The notes beneath the pieces are model-generated. The model did not search any database and had not been told where the DNA came from. It worked only from the letters and a program-made list of their open reading frames with translations. From Comamonadaceae bacterium (GTDB lineage Bacteria; Pseudomonadota; Gammaproteobacteria; Burkholderiales; Burkholderiaceae_C): a DNA stretch of 40,025 bases. Shown one piece after another: positions 24,762 to 33,862 of the stretch. Every line of letters starts with the position of its first letter. The stretch's first letter is position 1. Both the position numbers and the translations under genes were made by a program. The stretch is from positions 1 to 40,025 of the forward strand of contig JAIXPL010000035.1 in the NCBI GenBank assembly GCA_027486255.1. Direction: 5' to 3'.

Positions 24762-26093
24762 ATGCCACAGCAACTGACTGAACAACTGAGCCGCGACCAG
24801 CAGATTTCCGCCCTGGAAAAAGACTGGGCCACCAACCCGCGCTGGAAAGGCCTCAAGCGCGGCTACTCCGCCGCCGACGTGGTGCGCCTGCGCGGCAGCA
24901 TGCCGATTGAGCACACCCTGGCCAAGCGCGGCGCCGAGAAACTGTGGGAGAAGATCAACGGCGGCGCCAAGAAGGGCTATGTGAATGCCTTTGGCGCCAT
25001 CAGCGCAGGCCAGGCCATGCAGCAGGCCAAGGCCGGCTTGGAGGCTGTGTACCTGTCGGGCTGGCAGGTCGCTGCCGATGGCAACACCTCCGAGACCATG
25101 TACCCCGACCAGTCGCTGTATGCCTACGACTCGGTGCCCACCATGGTCCGCCGCATCAACAACACCTTCAAGCGCGCCGACGAAATCCAGTGGGGCCGTG
25201 GTGTCGAGCCAGGCAGCAAGGAGTTCATTGACTACTTCCTGCCCATCGTGGCCGACGGTGAAGCCGGCTTCGGCGGCGTGCTCAATGCCTTTGAGCTGAC
25301 CAAAAACATGATCACGGCCGGTGCCGCCGGCGTGCACTTCGAGGACCAGCTCGCCGCCGTGAAGAAGTGCGGCCACATGGGTGGCAAGGTGCTGGTGCCC
25401 ACGCAGGAAGCCGTCGAGAAGCTGATTTCCGCCCGCTTTGCAGCCGACGTGATGGGCACGCCCACCATCATCCTGGCCCGCACCGACGCGGAAGCCGCCA
25501 ACCTCTTGACCAGTGACCACGACGCCAACGACAAGCCCTTCCTCACGGGTGACCGTACCCAGGAAGGCTTCTACCGCGTCAAGAATGGCCTGGAGCAGGC
25601 GATCAGCCGCGGCGTGGCCTACGCCCCCTATGCCGTTCTGGGGTGGTGCGAGACCGGCACGCCTGACCTGGGCTTTGCCCGCGAGTTCGCCCAGGCTGTG
25701 CACGCCGCCTGCCCGGGCAAGCTGCTGTCGTACAACTGCTCGCCGTCATTCAACTGGAAGAAGAACCTCAACGACAAGCAGATTGCTTCCTTCCAGGAAG
25801 ACCTCTCTGCGCTGGGCTACAAGTACCAGTTCATCACCTTGGCTGGCATCCACATCAACTGGTTCAACACCTTCCAGTTCGCCCACGCCTACGCCAATGG
25901 CGAAGGCATGAAGCACTACGTGAACATGGTGCAGGAGCCTGAGTTCGCGGCCCGTGAGCAGGGTTACACCTTCGTGTCGCATCAGCAGGAAGTGGGCGCG
26001 GGCTACTTCGACGATGTGACCACCGTCATTCAAGGCGGCTCATCCAGCGTGAAGGCCCTGACCGGATCGACCGAGGAAGAGCAGTTCCACTGA
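24762..26093 (+). CDS. aceA: Isocitrate lyase
   Basis: Cleaves isocitrate to glyoxylate and succinate, the first glyoxylate-shunt step, needed for growth on acetate and fatty acids. From the ATG at 24762, with GGAG 7 bp upstream, the protein has 443 residues, the length of the short bacterial form. The catalytic loop KKCGHMGGK contains Cys203; [43 protein letters not shown] and the C-terminal STEEEQFH are all family-typical. Malate synthase is not in the window. The gene stands alone between its AT-rich promoter and a strong terminator. 2-methylisocitrate lyase is excluded by the KKCGH motif and the length. Confidence 0.98.
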   Translation: MPQQLTEQLSRDQQISALEKDWATNPRWKGLKRGYSAADVVRLRGSMPIEHTLAKRGAEKLWEKINGGAKKGYVNAFGAISAGQAMQQAKAGLEAVYLSGWQVAADGNTSETMYPDQSLYAYDSVPTMVRRINNTFKRADEIQWGRGVEPGSKEFIDYFLPIVADGEAGFGGVLNAFELTKNMITAGAAGVHFEDQLAAVKKCGHMGGKVLVPTQEAVEKLISARFAADVMGTPTIILARTDAEAANLLTSDHDANDKPFLTGDRTQEGFYRVKNGLEQAISRGVAYAPYAVLGWCETGTPDLGFAREFAQAVHAACPGKLLSYNCSPSFNWKKNLNDKQIASFQEDLSALGYKYQFITLAGIHINWFNTFQFAHAYANGEGMKHYVNMVQEPEFAAREQGYTFVSHQQEVGAGYFDDVTTVIQGGSSSVKALTGSTEEEQFH

Positions 26094-26115
26094 CCCTTGG
26101 ATCCTGCCTTCTGCC

Positions 26116-26146
26116 AAGGCCAGCCCTCAAGGGCTGGCCTTTTTTG
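26116..26146 (+). terminator. Intrinsic terminator after aceA
   Basis: AAGGCCAGCCCT/AGGGCTGGCCTT is a perfect 12-bp stem with a 2-nt centre (26116-26141), running into T6. It lies 23 bp after the aceA stop. Confidence 0.95.
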
Positions 26147-26178
26147 TTTATGGGAAAATCAGTTCTTTAAACGAGCAA

Positions 26179-26296
26179 GGGTTGCATATCGGTGATGACA
26201 CCGCGATCGACCTCGCTGCCCCTCTTCACCGCCCTGGGTGGTGAGCAACCCCCGCCTGCCATTGCCTTCCCAGCGCGGCACCGTCCGCGCTTTTTT
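26179..26296 (+). promoter_or_regulatory. Structured thrS leader with intrinsic terminator (candidate attenuator)
   Basis: GGGTTGC (26179-26185) can pair with GCAACCC (26245-26251), enclosing two hairpins: CGGTG-ATGA-CACCG (26190-26203) and TCACC-N9-GGTGA (26226-26244). Together they make a three-way junction. After 21 nt a GCGCGG/CCGCGC stem with a 6-nt loop (26273-26290) runs into T6, ending 26 bp before the thrS ATG. A terminator this close before an essential gene implies regulated readthrough. An alternative is a small RNA ending there. A frame from the ATG at 26195 has Thr codons at positions 2, 6 and 12 but runs past the thrS start. Confidence 0.6.
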
Positions 26297-26322
26297 GTTG
26301 TCCGAACAGCCCCCCTGATTCC

Positions 26323-28230
26323 ATGGTCCAGATCACCCTTCCCGATGGTTCCCAGCGTCAGTATCCCCAGCCGGTGACAGTGGCCGAGGTGGCCGCCTCC
26401 ATCGGTGCGGGCCTCGCCAAGGCCGCCCTGGGCGGCAAGGTCGATGGTCAGCTGGTGGACACCAGCTTTTCCATCACCCAGGACGCACGGCTGGCCATCG
26501 TCACCGCCAAGGATGCTGACGGCCTGGAGCTGATCCGCCACTCCACCGCCCACCTGCTGGCCTATGCGGTCAAGGAGCTGTTCCCGGAGGCGCAGGTCAC
26601 CATCGGCCCGGTCATCGACAACGGTTTTTATTACGACTTTGCCTACAAACGCCCCTTCACGCCCGAGGACCTGCAGGCCATCGAAAAGCGCATGAGCGAG
26701 CTGGCCGCCAAGGACGAGCCGGTGGTGCGCCGCGTGCTGCCGCGCGACGAGGCCGTGGCCCACTTCAAGGCCCAGGGCGAGCATTACAAGGCCGAGATCA
26801 TCGGCAGCATCCCGGCCGGGGAAGACGTGTCGCTGTACCGTGAAGGCGGTTTCGAAGACCTGTGCCGCGGCCCCCACGTGCCCAGCACTGGCAAGCTCAA
26901 GCACTTCAAGCTCATGAAGGTGGCAGGCGCCTACTGGCGCGGCGACAGCAAGAACGAGATGCTCCAGCGCATCTACGGCACGGCCTGGGCCAGCAAGGAG
27001 GAGCTGCAGCAGTACCTCACTTTGCTGGAAGAAGCCGAAAAGCGCGACCACCGCAAGCTCGGCCGAGAGCTGGATCTCTTTCATATTGATGACCATGCCC
27101 CGGGCCTGGTGTTCTGGCATCCCAAGGGCTGGTCGGTGTGGCAGGACGTGGAGCAGTACATGCGGCGCGTCTACCGTGACAACGGCTACCAGGAGGTCAA
27201 GGGCCCTCAGGTGATCGACAAGACCCTGTGGGAGAAGACCGGCCACTGGGACAAGTACCGCGAGAACATGTTCACCACCGAGAGTGAAAAGCGCGAGTAC
27301 GCCTTGAAACCCATGAACTGCCCGGGCCACATCCTGATTTTTAAGCAGGGCATCAAGAGCTACCGCGATCTGCCGCTGCGCTACGGCGAGTTCGGTCAGT
27401 GCCACCGCAACGAGCCCTCGGGCGGTCTGCACGGCATCATGCGTGTGCGCGGCTTCACCCAGGACGATGGCCACATCTTCTGCACCGAAGACCAAATTCA
27501 GCCCGAAGTGTTGGCCTTCACCACCTTGCTGCAGAAGGTCTACGCCGATTTCGGCTTCAAGGACATCATCTACAAGGTCGCCACCCGGCCGGAAAAGCGC
27601 ATTGGCTCGGACGAGAGCTGGGACAAGGCCGAGCAAGCCTTGATGGACAGCCTGCGGGCCTCGGGCTGCGAATTCGAGATCGCCCCGGGCGATGGCGCCT
27701 TCTATGGCCCCAAGATCGAATACACCCTGAAAGATGCGCTGGGCCGCCAGTGGCAGTGCGGCACCATCCAGGTGGATTTCTCCATGCCCGAGCGCCTGGA
27801 TGCCGAATACGTGGGCGAGGACGGCAACCGCCACCGGCCCGTGATGCTGCACCGGGCCATCGTCGGCAGCATGGAGCGTTTCATCGGCATCCTCATCGAA
27901 CAGCATGCCGGCGCGCTGCCGACCTGGCTGGCGCCGGTGCAGGTGGCGGTGCTGAACATCACCGATGCCCAGGCCGATTACTGTCAGGAAATAGCCAAAA
28001 CGCTGCAAAATCAAGGGCTTAGGGTTCAACTTGACCTGCGTAACGAGAAAATCACGTATAAAATACGAGAGCATTCGCTGCAAAAGCTGCCCTACATCCT
28101 GGTCGTTGGCGACAAGGAGAAGGCTTCCGGCTCCGTGGCAGTGCGCGCCCGGGGCAACAAAGACCTTGGAGTGATGTCCCTCGATGCGTTTGCCACGCAA
28201 GCCGCCCAGGACATCGCACACAAAGCCTGA
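26323..28230 (+). CDS. thrS: Threonine-tRNA ligase
   Basis: Charges tRNA-Thr and hydrolyses mischarged Ser-tRNA-Thr. At 635 residues it has the full bacterial layout: an N-terminal TGS domain (about 1-60); an editing domain with His73, His77 (HSTAHLLA) and Cys181, His185 (CRGPH); the class II core with zinc ligands Cys333 (MNCPGH), His384 (DDGHIFC) and His510 ([10 protein letters not shown]); and a C-terminal anticodon-binding domain. It heads the infC-rpmI-rplT operon, as in many proteobacteria. Its leader contains an intrinsic terminator, so expression is probably tuned before translation begins. In E. coli ThrS represses its own translation through a tRNA-like operator; a direct match to that operator was not recognised here. 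Confidence 0.98.
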   Translation: MVQITLPDGSQRQYPQPVTVAEVAASIGAGLAKAALGGKVDGQLVDTSFSITQDARLAIVTAKDADGLELIRHSTAHLLAYAVKELFPEAQVTIGPVIDNGFYYDFAYKRPFTPEDLQAIEKRMSELAAKDEPVVRRVLPRDEAVAHFKAQGEHYKAEIIGSIPAGEDVSLYREGGFEDLCRGPHVPSTGKLKHFKLMKVAGAYWRGDSKNEMLQRIYGTAWASKEELQQYLTLLEEAEKRDHRKLGRELDLFHIDDHAPGLVFWHPKGWSVWQDVEQYMRRVYRDNGYQEVKGPQVIDKTLWEKTGHWDKYRENMFTTESEKREYALKPMNCPGHILIFKQGIKSYRDLPLRYGEFGQCHRNEPSGGLHGIMRVRGFTQDDGHIFCTEDQIQPEVLAFTTLLQKVYADFGFKDIIYKVATRPEKRIGSDESWDKAEQALMDSLRASGCEFEIAPGDGAFYGPKIEYTLKDALGRQWQCGTIQVDFSMPERLDAEYVGEDGNRHRPVMLHRAIVGSMERFIGILIEQHAGALPTWLAPVQVAVLNITDAQADYCQEIAKTLQNQGLRVQLDLRNEKITYKIREHSLQKLPYILVVGDKEKASGSVAVRARGNKDLGVMSLDAFATQAAQDIAHKA

Positions 28231-28325
28231 AGGACTCATGCGCTGCCGATGAATCGGCAGCTTGTCCTTTTGCTGCCGGGGCAAGCCGCTACAGCTTTTG
28301 TGGCAACCTTTGAAGGATTGAAGCC

Positions 28326-28934
28326 ATCGCTACTGAATTTCGTGACCGTCGCCACCGCGAGGAACGCAAGCACCGCCTGAACCGTGAAATCATGGCCCCT
28401 GAGGTTCGTCTCATGGGTCCCGACAACGAAGCCCTGGGCGTCTTGCCCTTGATGGAGGCGTTGCGCCTGGCCGGCGAAGCCGATGTGGACCTGGTGGAGA
28501 TCTCTCCGACTGCAGTGCCGCCCGTGTGCCGGCTGATCGACTACGGCAAGTTCAAGTACGCAGAACAAAAGCGTGCCGCTGAAGCCAAGTCCAAGCAGAA
28601 GGTGATCGAGGTCAAGGAAGTGAAGTTCCGTCCAGGCACCGACGATGGCGACTACAACATTAAGTTGCGCAACATTCGTCGTTTTCTGGACGATGGTGAC
28701 AAGTGCAAGATCACGCTGCGCTTTCGGGGCCGTGAGATCACGCACCAGGAATTGGGTCTGGCCCTGCTCGCCCGCATTCGCGACGAGTTGGCTGACAGCA
28801 TCATCGTCGAGCAGTTCCCCAAGCTGGAGGGACGCCAGATGATCATGATGATCGCCCCCGGCAAGAAGAAGGCCGGCGGTGGTAAGCCGGCGGCAGTGTC
28901 GGCAGAGGCTTCGGCGGATTCCGCCCAGGTCTGA
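28326..28934 (+). CDS. infC: Translation initiation factor IF-3, AUC start
   Basis: IF-3 binds the 30S subunit and rejects wrong initiator tRNA and non-standard start codons. Translation is placed at the ATC at 28326, giving 202 residues beginning (M)[20 protein letters not shown], which is the conserved N-terminus. GAAGGA lies 8 nt upstream, and no ATG, GTG or TTG is available in this frame before the first ATG at 28392, which would remove the conserved N-terminus. Rare starts such as AUU in E. coli infC allow IF-3 to repress its own synthesis, so the same feedback is expected here. The core [19 protein letters not shown] and [16 protein letters not shown] is typical; the last 25 residues are Ala-rich and variable. 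Confidence 0.95.
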   Translation: MATEFRDRRHREERKHRLNREIMAPEVRLMGPDNEALGVLPLMEALRLAGEADVDLVEISPTAVPPVCRLIDYGKFKYAEQKRAAEAKSKQKVIEVKEVKFRPGTDDGDYNIKLRNIRRFLDDGDKCKITLRFRGREITHQELGLALLARIRDELADSIIVEQFPKLEGRQMIMMIAPGKKKAGGGKPAAVSAEASADSAQV

Positions 28935-28988
28935 GAGAGTTAAAGAGATTCGCTCCGTCGGTTTTTAGGTCACCAGCGGGGTGAAAGA

Positions 28989-29058
28989 GGCGGGCTGAAA
29001 AGCCCGCCGCAGAGGCGAACTCCGGTTTGCCTCTGCCCGGCAAGCGGGCCTTCGGGCT
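28989..29058 (+). promoter_or_regulatory. Structured infC-rpmI leader (candidate L20 operator)
   Basis: Within the 210-nt gap are three stacked hairpins: GGCGGGCT-GAAA-AGCCCGCC (28989-29008), a 12-bp stem from GCAGAGGC to GCCTCTGC closed by a C(UCCG)G loop (29009-29036), and a short stem capped by UUCG (29047-29058). The loops are stable GNRA/UNCG types. In E. coli and Bacillus, L20 binds RNA ahead of rpmI and represses the operon; this is the equivalent position. No U-tract follows, so it is not a terminator. Confidence 0.55.
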
Positions 29059-29144
29059 GGCAGGCCGCACAAGTGGCTCGGGGCCATCAAGTCTGCGTAA
29101 AGGTTCGCAGCGCCTCACGAGCACAAATGAAAAGGAGCATTCAC

Positions 29145-29348
29145 ATGCCCAAGATGAAGACCAAGAGCAGCGCGAAAAAGCGTTTTCGCGTCCGTCCCGG
29201 TGGCACCGTCAAGCGCGGTCAAGCCTTCAAGCGTCACATTCTGACCAAGAAGACCACCAAGAACAAACGCCACCTGCGTGGTGCAGTCACGGTGCATGAG
29301 ACCAATATGGGTCACATGGCACAGATGCTGCCCGGCATGGGTATTTGA
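29145..29348 (+). CDS. rpmI: 50S ribosomal protein L35
   Basis: A 67-residue, highly basic ribosomal protein: [20 protein letters not shown] starts the chain and the C-terminus is [11 protein letters not shown]. The start ATG at 29145 follows AAAAGGAG. The open frame extends 24 codons upstream, but that part is the structured leader. It lies between infC and rplT, as expected, and translation of rpmI usually controls rplT by coupling. Confidence 0.97.
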   Translation: MPKMKTKSSAKKRFRVRPGGTVKRGQAFKRHILTKKTTKNKRHLRGAVTVHETNMGHMAQMLPGMGI

Positions 29349-29374
29349 TTTAACGACGGACAAGGAGTACTCAT

Positions 29375-29734
29375 ATGCCTCGCGTTAAACGTGGTGTCAC
29401 CGCCCGCGCTCGTCACAAGAAAGTTCTCGCCCTTGCCAAGGGCTTCCGCGGTCGTCGCGGCAATGTTTTCCGCATCGCCAAACAGGCGGTAATGAAGGCA
29501 GGCCAATACGCCTACCGTGATCGCCGCAACAAGAAGCGCGTGTTCCGTCAGCTGTGGATTGCACGTATCAACGCTGCAAGCCGCTCTTTCGGCCTGACTT
29601 ACAGCCAGTTCGCCAACGGCTTGAAGAAAGCCGGCATCGAGATCGACCGCAAGGTTCTCTCCGACCTGGCCATTCACGACAGCGCTGCCTTTGGCGCCAT
29701 CGTGGCCCAAGTCAAGGCCAAGCTGGCAGCTTGA
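29375..29734 (+). CDS. rplT: 50S ribosomal protein L20
   Basis: A 119-residue early-assembly protein of the large subunit, also the autoregulator of the infC-rpmI-rplT operon in model bacteria. [20 protein letters not shown] and [28 protein letters not shown] are family-typical; the basic N-terminal arm binds 23S rRNA. ACAAGGAGTAC precedes the start codon. A terminator follows 49 bp after the stop, dividing this operon from pheST. Confidence 0.98.
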   Translation: MPRVKRGVTARARHKKVLALAKGFRGRRGNVFRIAKQAVMKAGQYAYRDRRNKKRVFRQLWIARINAASRSFGLTYSQFANGLKKAGIEIDRKVLSDLAIHDSAAFGAIVAQVKAKLAA

Positions 29735-29783
29735 ACTTGCAAGTCGCTGCGCAGCCCCCTGGGGGTGTGCGGCGTGCGAAAGT

Positions 29784-29816
29784 GGGCTGGAGCTTGTAAA
29801 GGCTCTGGCCCTTTTT
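29784..29816 (+). terminator. Intrinsic terminator between rplT and pheS
   Basis: GGGCTGGAGC (29784-29793) pairs with GCTCTGGCCC (29802-29811), ten pairs including two G-U wobbles, around an 8-nt loop, followed by T5. It can end the thrS-rplT transcript or attenuate readthrough into pheST. Confidence 0.8.
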
Positions 29817-29817
29817 C

Positions 29818-29883
29818 ATGGGTGTGCGTCAGGCGGATCAGCCGCAGCGCCCCCTTTTTGTTTTCTCCAGATTTGAACCATGA
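29818..29883 (+). CDS. Possible pheST upstream ORF (21 codons, three Phe)
   Basis: The frame starts ATG GGT GTG right after the terminator T-tract and encodes [20 protein letters not shown] plus Pro. Phe codons are at positions 14, 16 and 19. Its TGA overlaps the pheS ATG (ATGA at 29880-29883). A bulged stem from about 29820 to 29854 followed by T5-G-T4 lies within it. This resembles in outline the pheM leader peptide of E. coli pheST. However, no Shine-Dalgarno sequence is seen, and the Phe codons partly arise from the T-rich tract, so it may be accidental. Confidence 0.35.
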   Translation: MGVRQADQPQRPLFVFSRFEP

Positions 29884-30941
29884 GCCAAGACGCCGTCCTC
29901 GATGAACTGGTGAGCGCTGCCAAGCGAAGTTTTGCCGATGCCGCCAGCCCTGCTGACCTGGAGAACGCCAAGGCGCAGTTCCTGGGCAAGGCCGGGCGAG
30001 TGACCGAGCTCATGAAGGGCTTGGCCGCGCTGAGCGTGGAGGAAAAGAAATCCCGCGGTGCCGCCATCAACCTGACCAAGCAGGCCATCGAGGCTGCGCT
30101 GAGTGAGCGCCGCCAGGCCCTGGCGCAGGCCGAACTCGACGCCCAACTCAAGGCTGAAGCCCTGGATGTGACCCTGCCCGGCCGCCAGCGGACGGCAGGT
30201 GGGCTGCATCCAGTTTCCCTGACCCTCGAGCGCATTGAGGCCATCTTCGGCTCCATGGGCTTTGACGTGGCCCAGGGCCCGGAGATCGAGACCGACTGGT
30301 TCAACTTCACGGCCCTGAACACGCCTGAAGACCATCCCGCGCGCTCCATGCACGACACCTTCTATGTCGAAGGCGGCACGGAGACTGCGCCCAACTTGCT
30401 GCGCACGCACACCAGCCCCATGCAGATCCGCTATGCGGTGCAGCATGTCAAGAAGCACCGCCCGCTGCTCGACCGTGGCGAGCTCATGCCCGAGATCCGG
30501 GTCATTGCGCCGGGCCGCACCTACCGGGTGGACAGCGACGCCACCCACTCGCCCATGTTCCACCAGTGCGAGGGTCTGTGGATTGGTGAGAACGTGAGCT
30601 TCAAGGACCTCAAGGTCGTCTTCACCGATTTCTGCCGCACCTTCTTCGAAACACGCGATTTGGTGCTGCGCTTTCGGCCCAGTTTCTTTCCCTTCACCGA
30701 GCCCAGCGCCGAGATCGACATCCAGTTTCAGTCGGGCCCCTTGGCAGGCCGCTGGCTCGAGGTGGCAGGCTCTGGTCAGGTGCACCCGAACGTGGTGCGC
30801 AACATGGGGCTGGACCCCGAAAAATACATCGGCTTTGCCTTTGGCATGGGCCCGGACCGCCTGACCATGCTGCGCTACGGTGTCAATGACCTGCGGCTGT
30901 TCTTCGACGGCGACATCCGCTTTCTGTCGCAATTCAAGTAA
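29880..30941 (+). CDS. pheS: Phenylalanine-tRNA ligase alpha subunit
   Basis: Catalytic subunit of the alpha2-beta2 enzyme that charges tRNA-Phe. The 353-residue chain has an N-terminal coiled coil (about 1-90) that contacts tRNA and a class II core with [29 protein letters not shown] (motif 2) and [22 protein letters not shown] (motif 3). The start at 29880 overlaps the stop of the small upstream frame. pheT follows after 48 bp. Confidence 0.98.
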   Translation: MSQDAVLDELVSAAKRSFADAASPADLENAKAQFLGKAGRVTELMKGLAALSVEEKKSRGAAINLTKQAIEAALSERRQALAQAELDAQLKAEALDVTLPGRQRTAGGLHPVSLTLERIEAIFGSMGFDVAQGPEIETDWFNFTALNTPEDHPARSMHDTFYVEGGTETAPNLLRTHTSPMQIRYAVQHVKKHRPLLDRGELMPEIRVIAPGRTYRVDSDATHSPMFHQCEGLWIGENVSFKDLKVVFTDFCRTFFETRDLVLRFRPSFFPFTEPSAEIDIQFQSGPLAGRWLEVAGSGQVHPNVVRNMGLDPEKYIGFAFGMGPDRLTMLRYGVNDLRLFFDGDIRFLSQFK

Positions 30942-30989
30942 GCCTGGCCCCACCCGCCGCACTTTCTCAGCCGAACAAGACACGACGCC

Positions 30990-33416
30990 ATGCAATTTCC
31001 CGAGTCCTGGTTGCGCGAATTCTGCAACCCTCCGCTGTCCACCCAAGAGCTTGCCGACACCCTCACCATGGGCGGCCTGGAGGTGGAAGAGCTCAAGCCC
31101 GTGGCCCCGCCTTTCTCGCGCATCGTGGTGGGCGAAATCCGCGAGGCCGTGCAGCACCCCAATGCCGACAAGCTGCGCGTGTGCCAGGTGGATGTGGGGC
31201 AGGGCGCCTTGCTCAATATCGTGTGTGGCGCGCCCAACGCCCGCGTAGGCATTCGCGTGCCTTGCGCTCTGGTGGGTGCCGAGCTGCCCCCGGGCGAAGA
31301 CGGCAAGCCTTTCCAGATCAAAGTGGGCAAGCTGCGCGGCGTGGAAAGCCACGGCATGCTCTGCTCGGCGCGTGAACTCAAGCTCTCTGAGGACCACGGC
31401 GGCCTGCTCGAACTCGCCGCCGATGCGCCCCTGGGCCTGGACATTCGTGCGCACTTGAAGCTCGATGACACCTTGTTCACCCTCAAGCTCACGCCCAATC
31501 TGGCGCACTGCCTGAGCGTGTATGGCGTGGCCCGTGAACTGTCGGCACTCACGGGTGCGCCCCTGACGCACCCCCACTTCAGCCCAGCCCCGGTAGGCAC
31601 CGACAGCCGCCTGCCCGTGAAGGTGAGCGCCCCCGAGCTTTGCGGCCGTTTTTCGGGCCGTGTGATCCGCCAGGTCAACACCCGCGCCACCACACCCGCC
31701 TGGATGGTGGACCGCCTGGCCCGCTGCGGCCAGCGGCCGGTGAGCCCGCTGGTGGACATCTCCAACTACGTGATGTTCGAGCTGGGCCGGCCCTCGCACA
31801 TCTTCGACCTCGACAAGATTCACGGTGGCCTGGAGGTGCGCTGGGGTCGCGAAGGCGAAACCCTCAAGCTGCTCAACGGCAACACGGTCACGCTGGACGC
31901 CAAGGTCGGTGTGATTGCCGACGAGGCGCAGGTCGAGTCCCTGGCCGGCATCATGGGCGGCGACGCCACCGCCGTGGGCGACGACACCAGGAACATCTAC
32001 ATCGAAGCCGCCTTCTGGTGGCCCAAGGCGATTGCCGGCCGCTCGCGCCGCTACAACTTCTCCACCGATGCTGGCCACCGCTTCGAGCGCGGCGTGGACC
32101 CCGCCACCACGGTAGAGCACATCGAACGCATCACCGAGCTGGTGCTCCAGATCTGCGGCACGCCCGACACCCAGTGCGGCCCCATCGATGACGCGCAGGT
32201 CCATATGCCGCAGGCCCAGCCCGTGACCCTGCGCGTCGCGCGCGCGGCCAAGGTGATTGGCATGCCGCTCTCGCAGGCCCAGTGCGCCGATGCGCTGACC
32301 CGCCTGGGTTTGCCCCTCACGCAGGGCGAGGGCAGCATCACCGTCACCCCACCCAGCTACCGCTTTGACCTGCAGATCGAGGAAGACCTCATCGAGGAAG
32401 TTGTGCGCATGGTGGGCTACAACGCCTTGCCTGAAACACCGCCTCTGGCGCCCACCTCAGCGCGGCTGCGGCCTGAGGCTGAGCGCAGCGCCTTTGCCCT
32501 GCGCCGCAGCTTAGCGGGACTGGGCTACCAGGAGACCATCAACTTCAGCTTTGTGCAGGAGCGCTGGGAGCACGAACTGGCGGGCAACGCCAAGCCCATC
32601 CGCCTGCTCAACCCGATTGCCAGCCAGATGAGCGTGATGCGCTCCTCCTTGCTGGGTTCTTTGCTGCAGGTGCTCAAGTTCAACCTGGACCGCAAGGCGG
32701 CGCGTGCGCGTGTGTTCGAGCTCGGCCGCGTGTTCCTGCGCAACCCGGCCACCCCCGATTCCGACACCACCGTCGCCGGCTTCGACCAACCCATGCGGGT
32801 GGCGGGCCTGGCCTATGGCCCTCTGGAGGCGCCGGCTTGGTCGCAGAGCAGCCGCCTGGTGGACTTCTTCGACCTCAAGGGCGACATCGAAGCCTTGCTC
32901 GCCCCGCTCAAGCCCACTTTCCAGGCCTCATCGCATCCGGCGCTGCACCCAGGGCGATCGGCCAGCGTATCCCTGCAGGGCCGCGACATCGGCTTTGTCG
33001 GTGAACTCCATCCCCAGTGGCGCCAGTCCTATGAGCTGCCCCTGGCGCCCGTTCTCTTTGAACTCGACCTTGATGCCCTGCTGCAGCGGCAGGTGCCCCG
33101 TTTCGAGCCGGTGGGCCGCCTCCAGCCGGTCGAGCGCGACATTGCGGTCATCGTGGACGAGGCGGTCACGCATGCCCGCCTGATGCAGGCCATCGAGGGC
33201 GCGCCTACCCTGGGGCTGCTGCGTTCGGCCTCCTTGTTCGACATCTACCGTCCCAAAGAGTCGACCGCCAGCATGCAGCTGGGCGAAAAGAGCCTGGCTG
33301 TGCGCCTGGTGCTCTCCAGCGACGAGGCCACGCTCACCGAGGCCCAGATCGAGCAGGCCGTGCAGGCCATTGTGGAGCGCCTGAAGACCAGCGTGGGCGC
33401 ACGCCTGCGGGCTTGA
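30990..33416 (+). CDS. pheT: Phenylalanine-tRNA ligase beta subunit
   Basis: The 808-residue partner of PheS. Domains in order are a start segment MQFPESWLREFCNPPLSTQEL, an EMAP/OB-type tRNA-binding domain (about 39-150, with VCGAPNARVGIRVPCALVGAELP), the B3/B4 editing domain that removes Tyr (about 210-390), B5, a catalytically inactive synthetase-like core, and the C-terminal ferredoxin-fold anticodon domain (FDX-ACB, last 95 residues, RLQPVERDIAVIVDEAVTHA). Length is normal for proteobacteria. It ends 36 bp before ihfA. Confidence 0.98.
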   Translation: MQFPESWLREFCNPPLSTQELADTLTMGGLEVEELKPVAPPFSRIVVGEIREAVQHPNADKLRVCQVDVGQGALLNIVCGAPNARVGIRVPCALVGAELPPGEDGKPFQIKVGKLRGVESHGMLCSARELKLSEDHGGLLELAADAPLGLDIRAHLKLDDTLFTLKLTPNLAHCLSVYGVARELSALTGAPLTHPHFSPAPVGTDSRLPVKVSAPELCGRFSGRVIRQVNTRATTPAWMVDRLARCGQRPVSPLVDISNYVMFELGRPSHIFDLDKIHGGLEVRWGREGETLKLLNGNTVTLDAKVGVIADEAQVESLAGIMGGDATAVGDDTRNIYIEAAFWWPKAIAGRSRRYNFSTDAGHRFERGVDPATTVEHIERITELVLQICGTPDTQCGPIDDAQVHMPQAQPVTLRVARAAKVIGMPLSQAQCADALTRLGLPLTQGEGSITVTPPSYRFDLQIEEDLIEEVVRMVGYNALPETPPLAPTSARLRPEAERSAFALRRSLAGLGYQETINFSFVQERWEHELAGNAKPIRLLNPIASQMSVMRSSLLGSLLQVLKFNLDRKAARARVFELGRVFLRNPATPDSDTTVAGFDQPMRVAGLAYGPLEAPAWSQSSRLVDFFDLKGDIEALLAPLKPTFQASSHPALHPGRSASVSLQGRDIGFVGELHPQWRQSYELPLAPVLFELDLDALLQRQVPRFEPVGRLQPVERDIAVIVDEAVTHARLMQAIEGAPTLGLLRSASLFDIYRPKESTASMQLGEKSLAVRLVLSSDEATLTEAQIEQAVQAIVERLKTSVGARLRA

Positions 33417-33452
33417 GCCTGCCCTTGCCCAGAACCGACCAGAGAGACTGCC

Positions 33453-33776
33453 ATGGAAATTTCTGTTGAAAGCCTGGAAACCCCGGCCCTGACCAAGGCG
33501 CACCTGGCCGAGCTGCTGTTCGAGCAGATTGGCTTGAACAAGCGCGAGTCCAAGGACATGATCGACGCCTTTTTCACCCTGATTGCCGACAAGCTCGTCG
33601 ATGGCCAGGACGTGAAGATCTCCGGCTTTGGCAACTTTCAGATCCGCACCAAGGCCCCCCGCCCCGGGCGCAATCCCCGTACCGGCGAAGCCATCCCTAT
33701 CGAGGCGCGCCGCGTCGTCACCTTTCACGCCAGCCACAAGCTCAAGGAACAGATCCAGGGGCCTTCGGCCAACTGA
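33453..33776 (+). CDS. ihfA: Integration host factor alpha subunit
   Basis: A 107-residue DNA-bending protein that forms a heterodimer with Ihf[29 protein letters not shown] at the N-terminus and [20 protein letters not shown] are typical. Pro71 in [10 protein letters not shown] is the residue that inserts between base pairs to kink DNA. The position after pheT identifies it as the alpha rather than beta subunit or HU. It carries about 8 more N-terminal residues than the E. coli protein. AGAGAGACTGCC precedes the ATG. Confidence 0.96.
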   Translation: MEISVESLETPALTKAHLAELLFEQIGLNKRESKDMIDAFFTLIADKLVDGQDVKISGFGNFQIRTKAPRPGRNPRTGEAIPIEARRVVTFHASHKLKEQIQGPSAN

Positions 33777-33862
33777 TCCCGCGAAAATAGTTGGTGGATC
33801 AATTGCCGGCGAGGGACTCTTAGAGTAGATTTGCGGGTTTCTTCGTTGCTGCGTTGATTTAA

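Noticed and set aside
26195..26377. Thr-containing leader peptide for thrS attenuation
   Set aside because: Three early Thr codons are present, but the frame has no stop before the terminator and runs into thrS, unlike a classic leader peptide.
26167..28284. 705-codon open frame antisense to thrS
   Set aside because: Shadow of thrS; no start signals or recognisable domains.
29838..32204. 788-codon open frame antisense to pheS and pheT
   Set aside because: It spans two real genes and their gap, with shadow-type composition.
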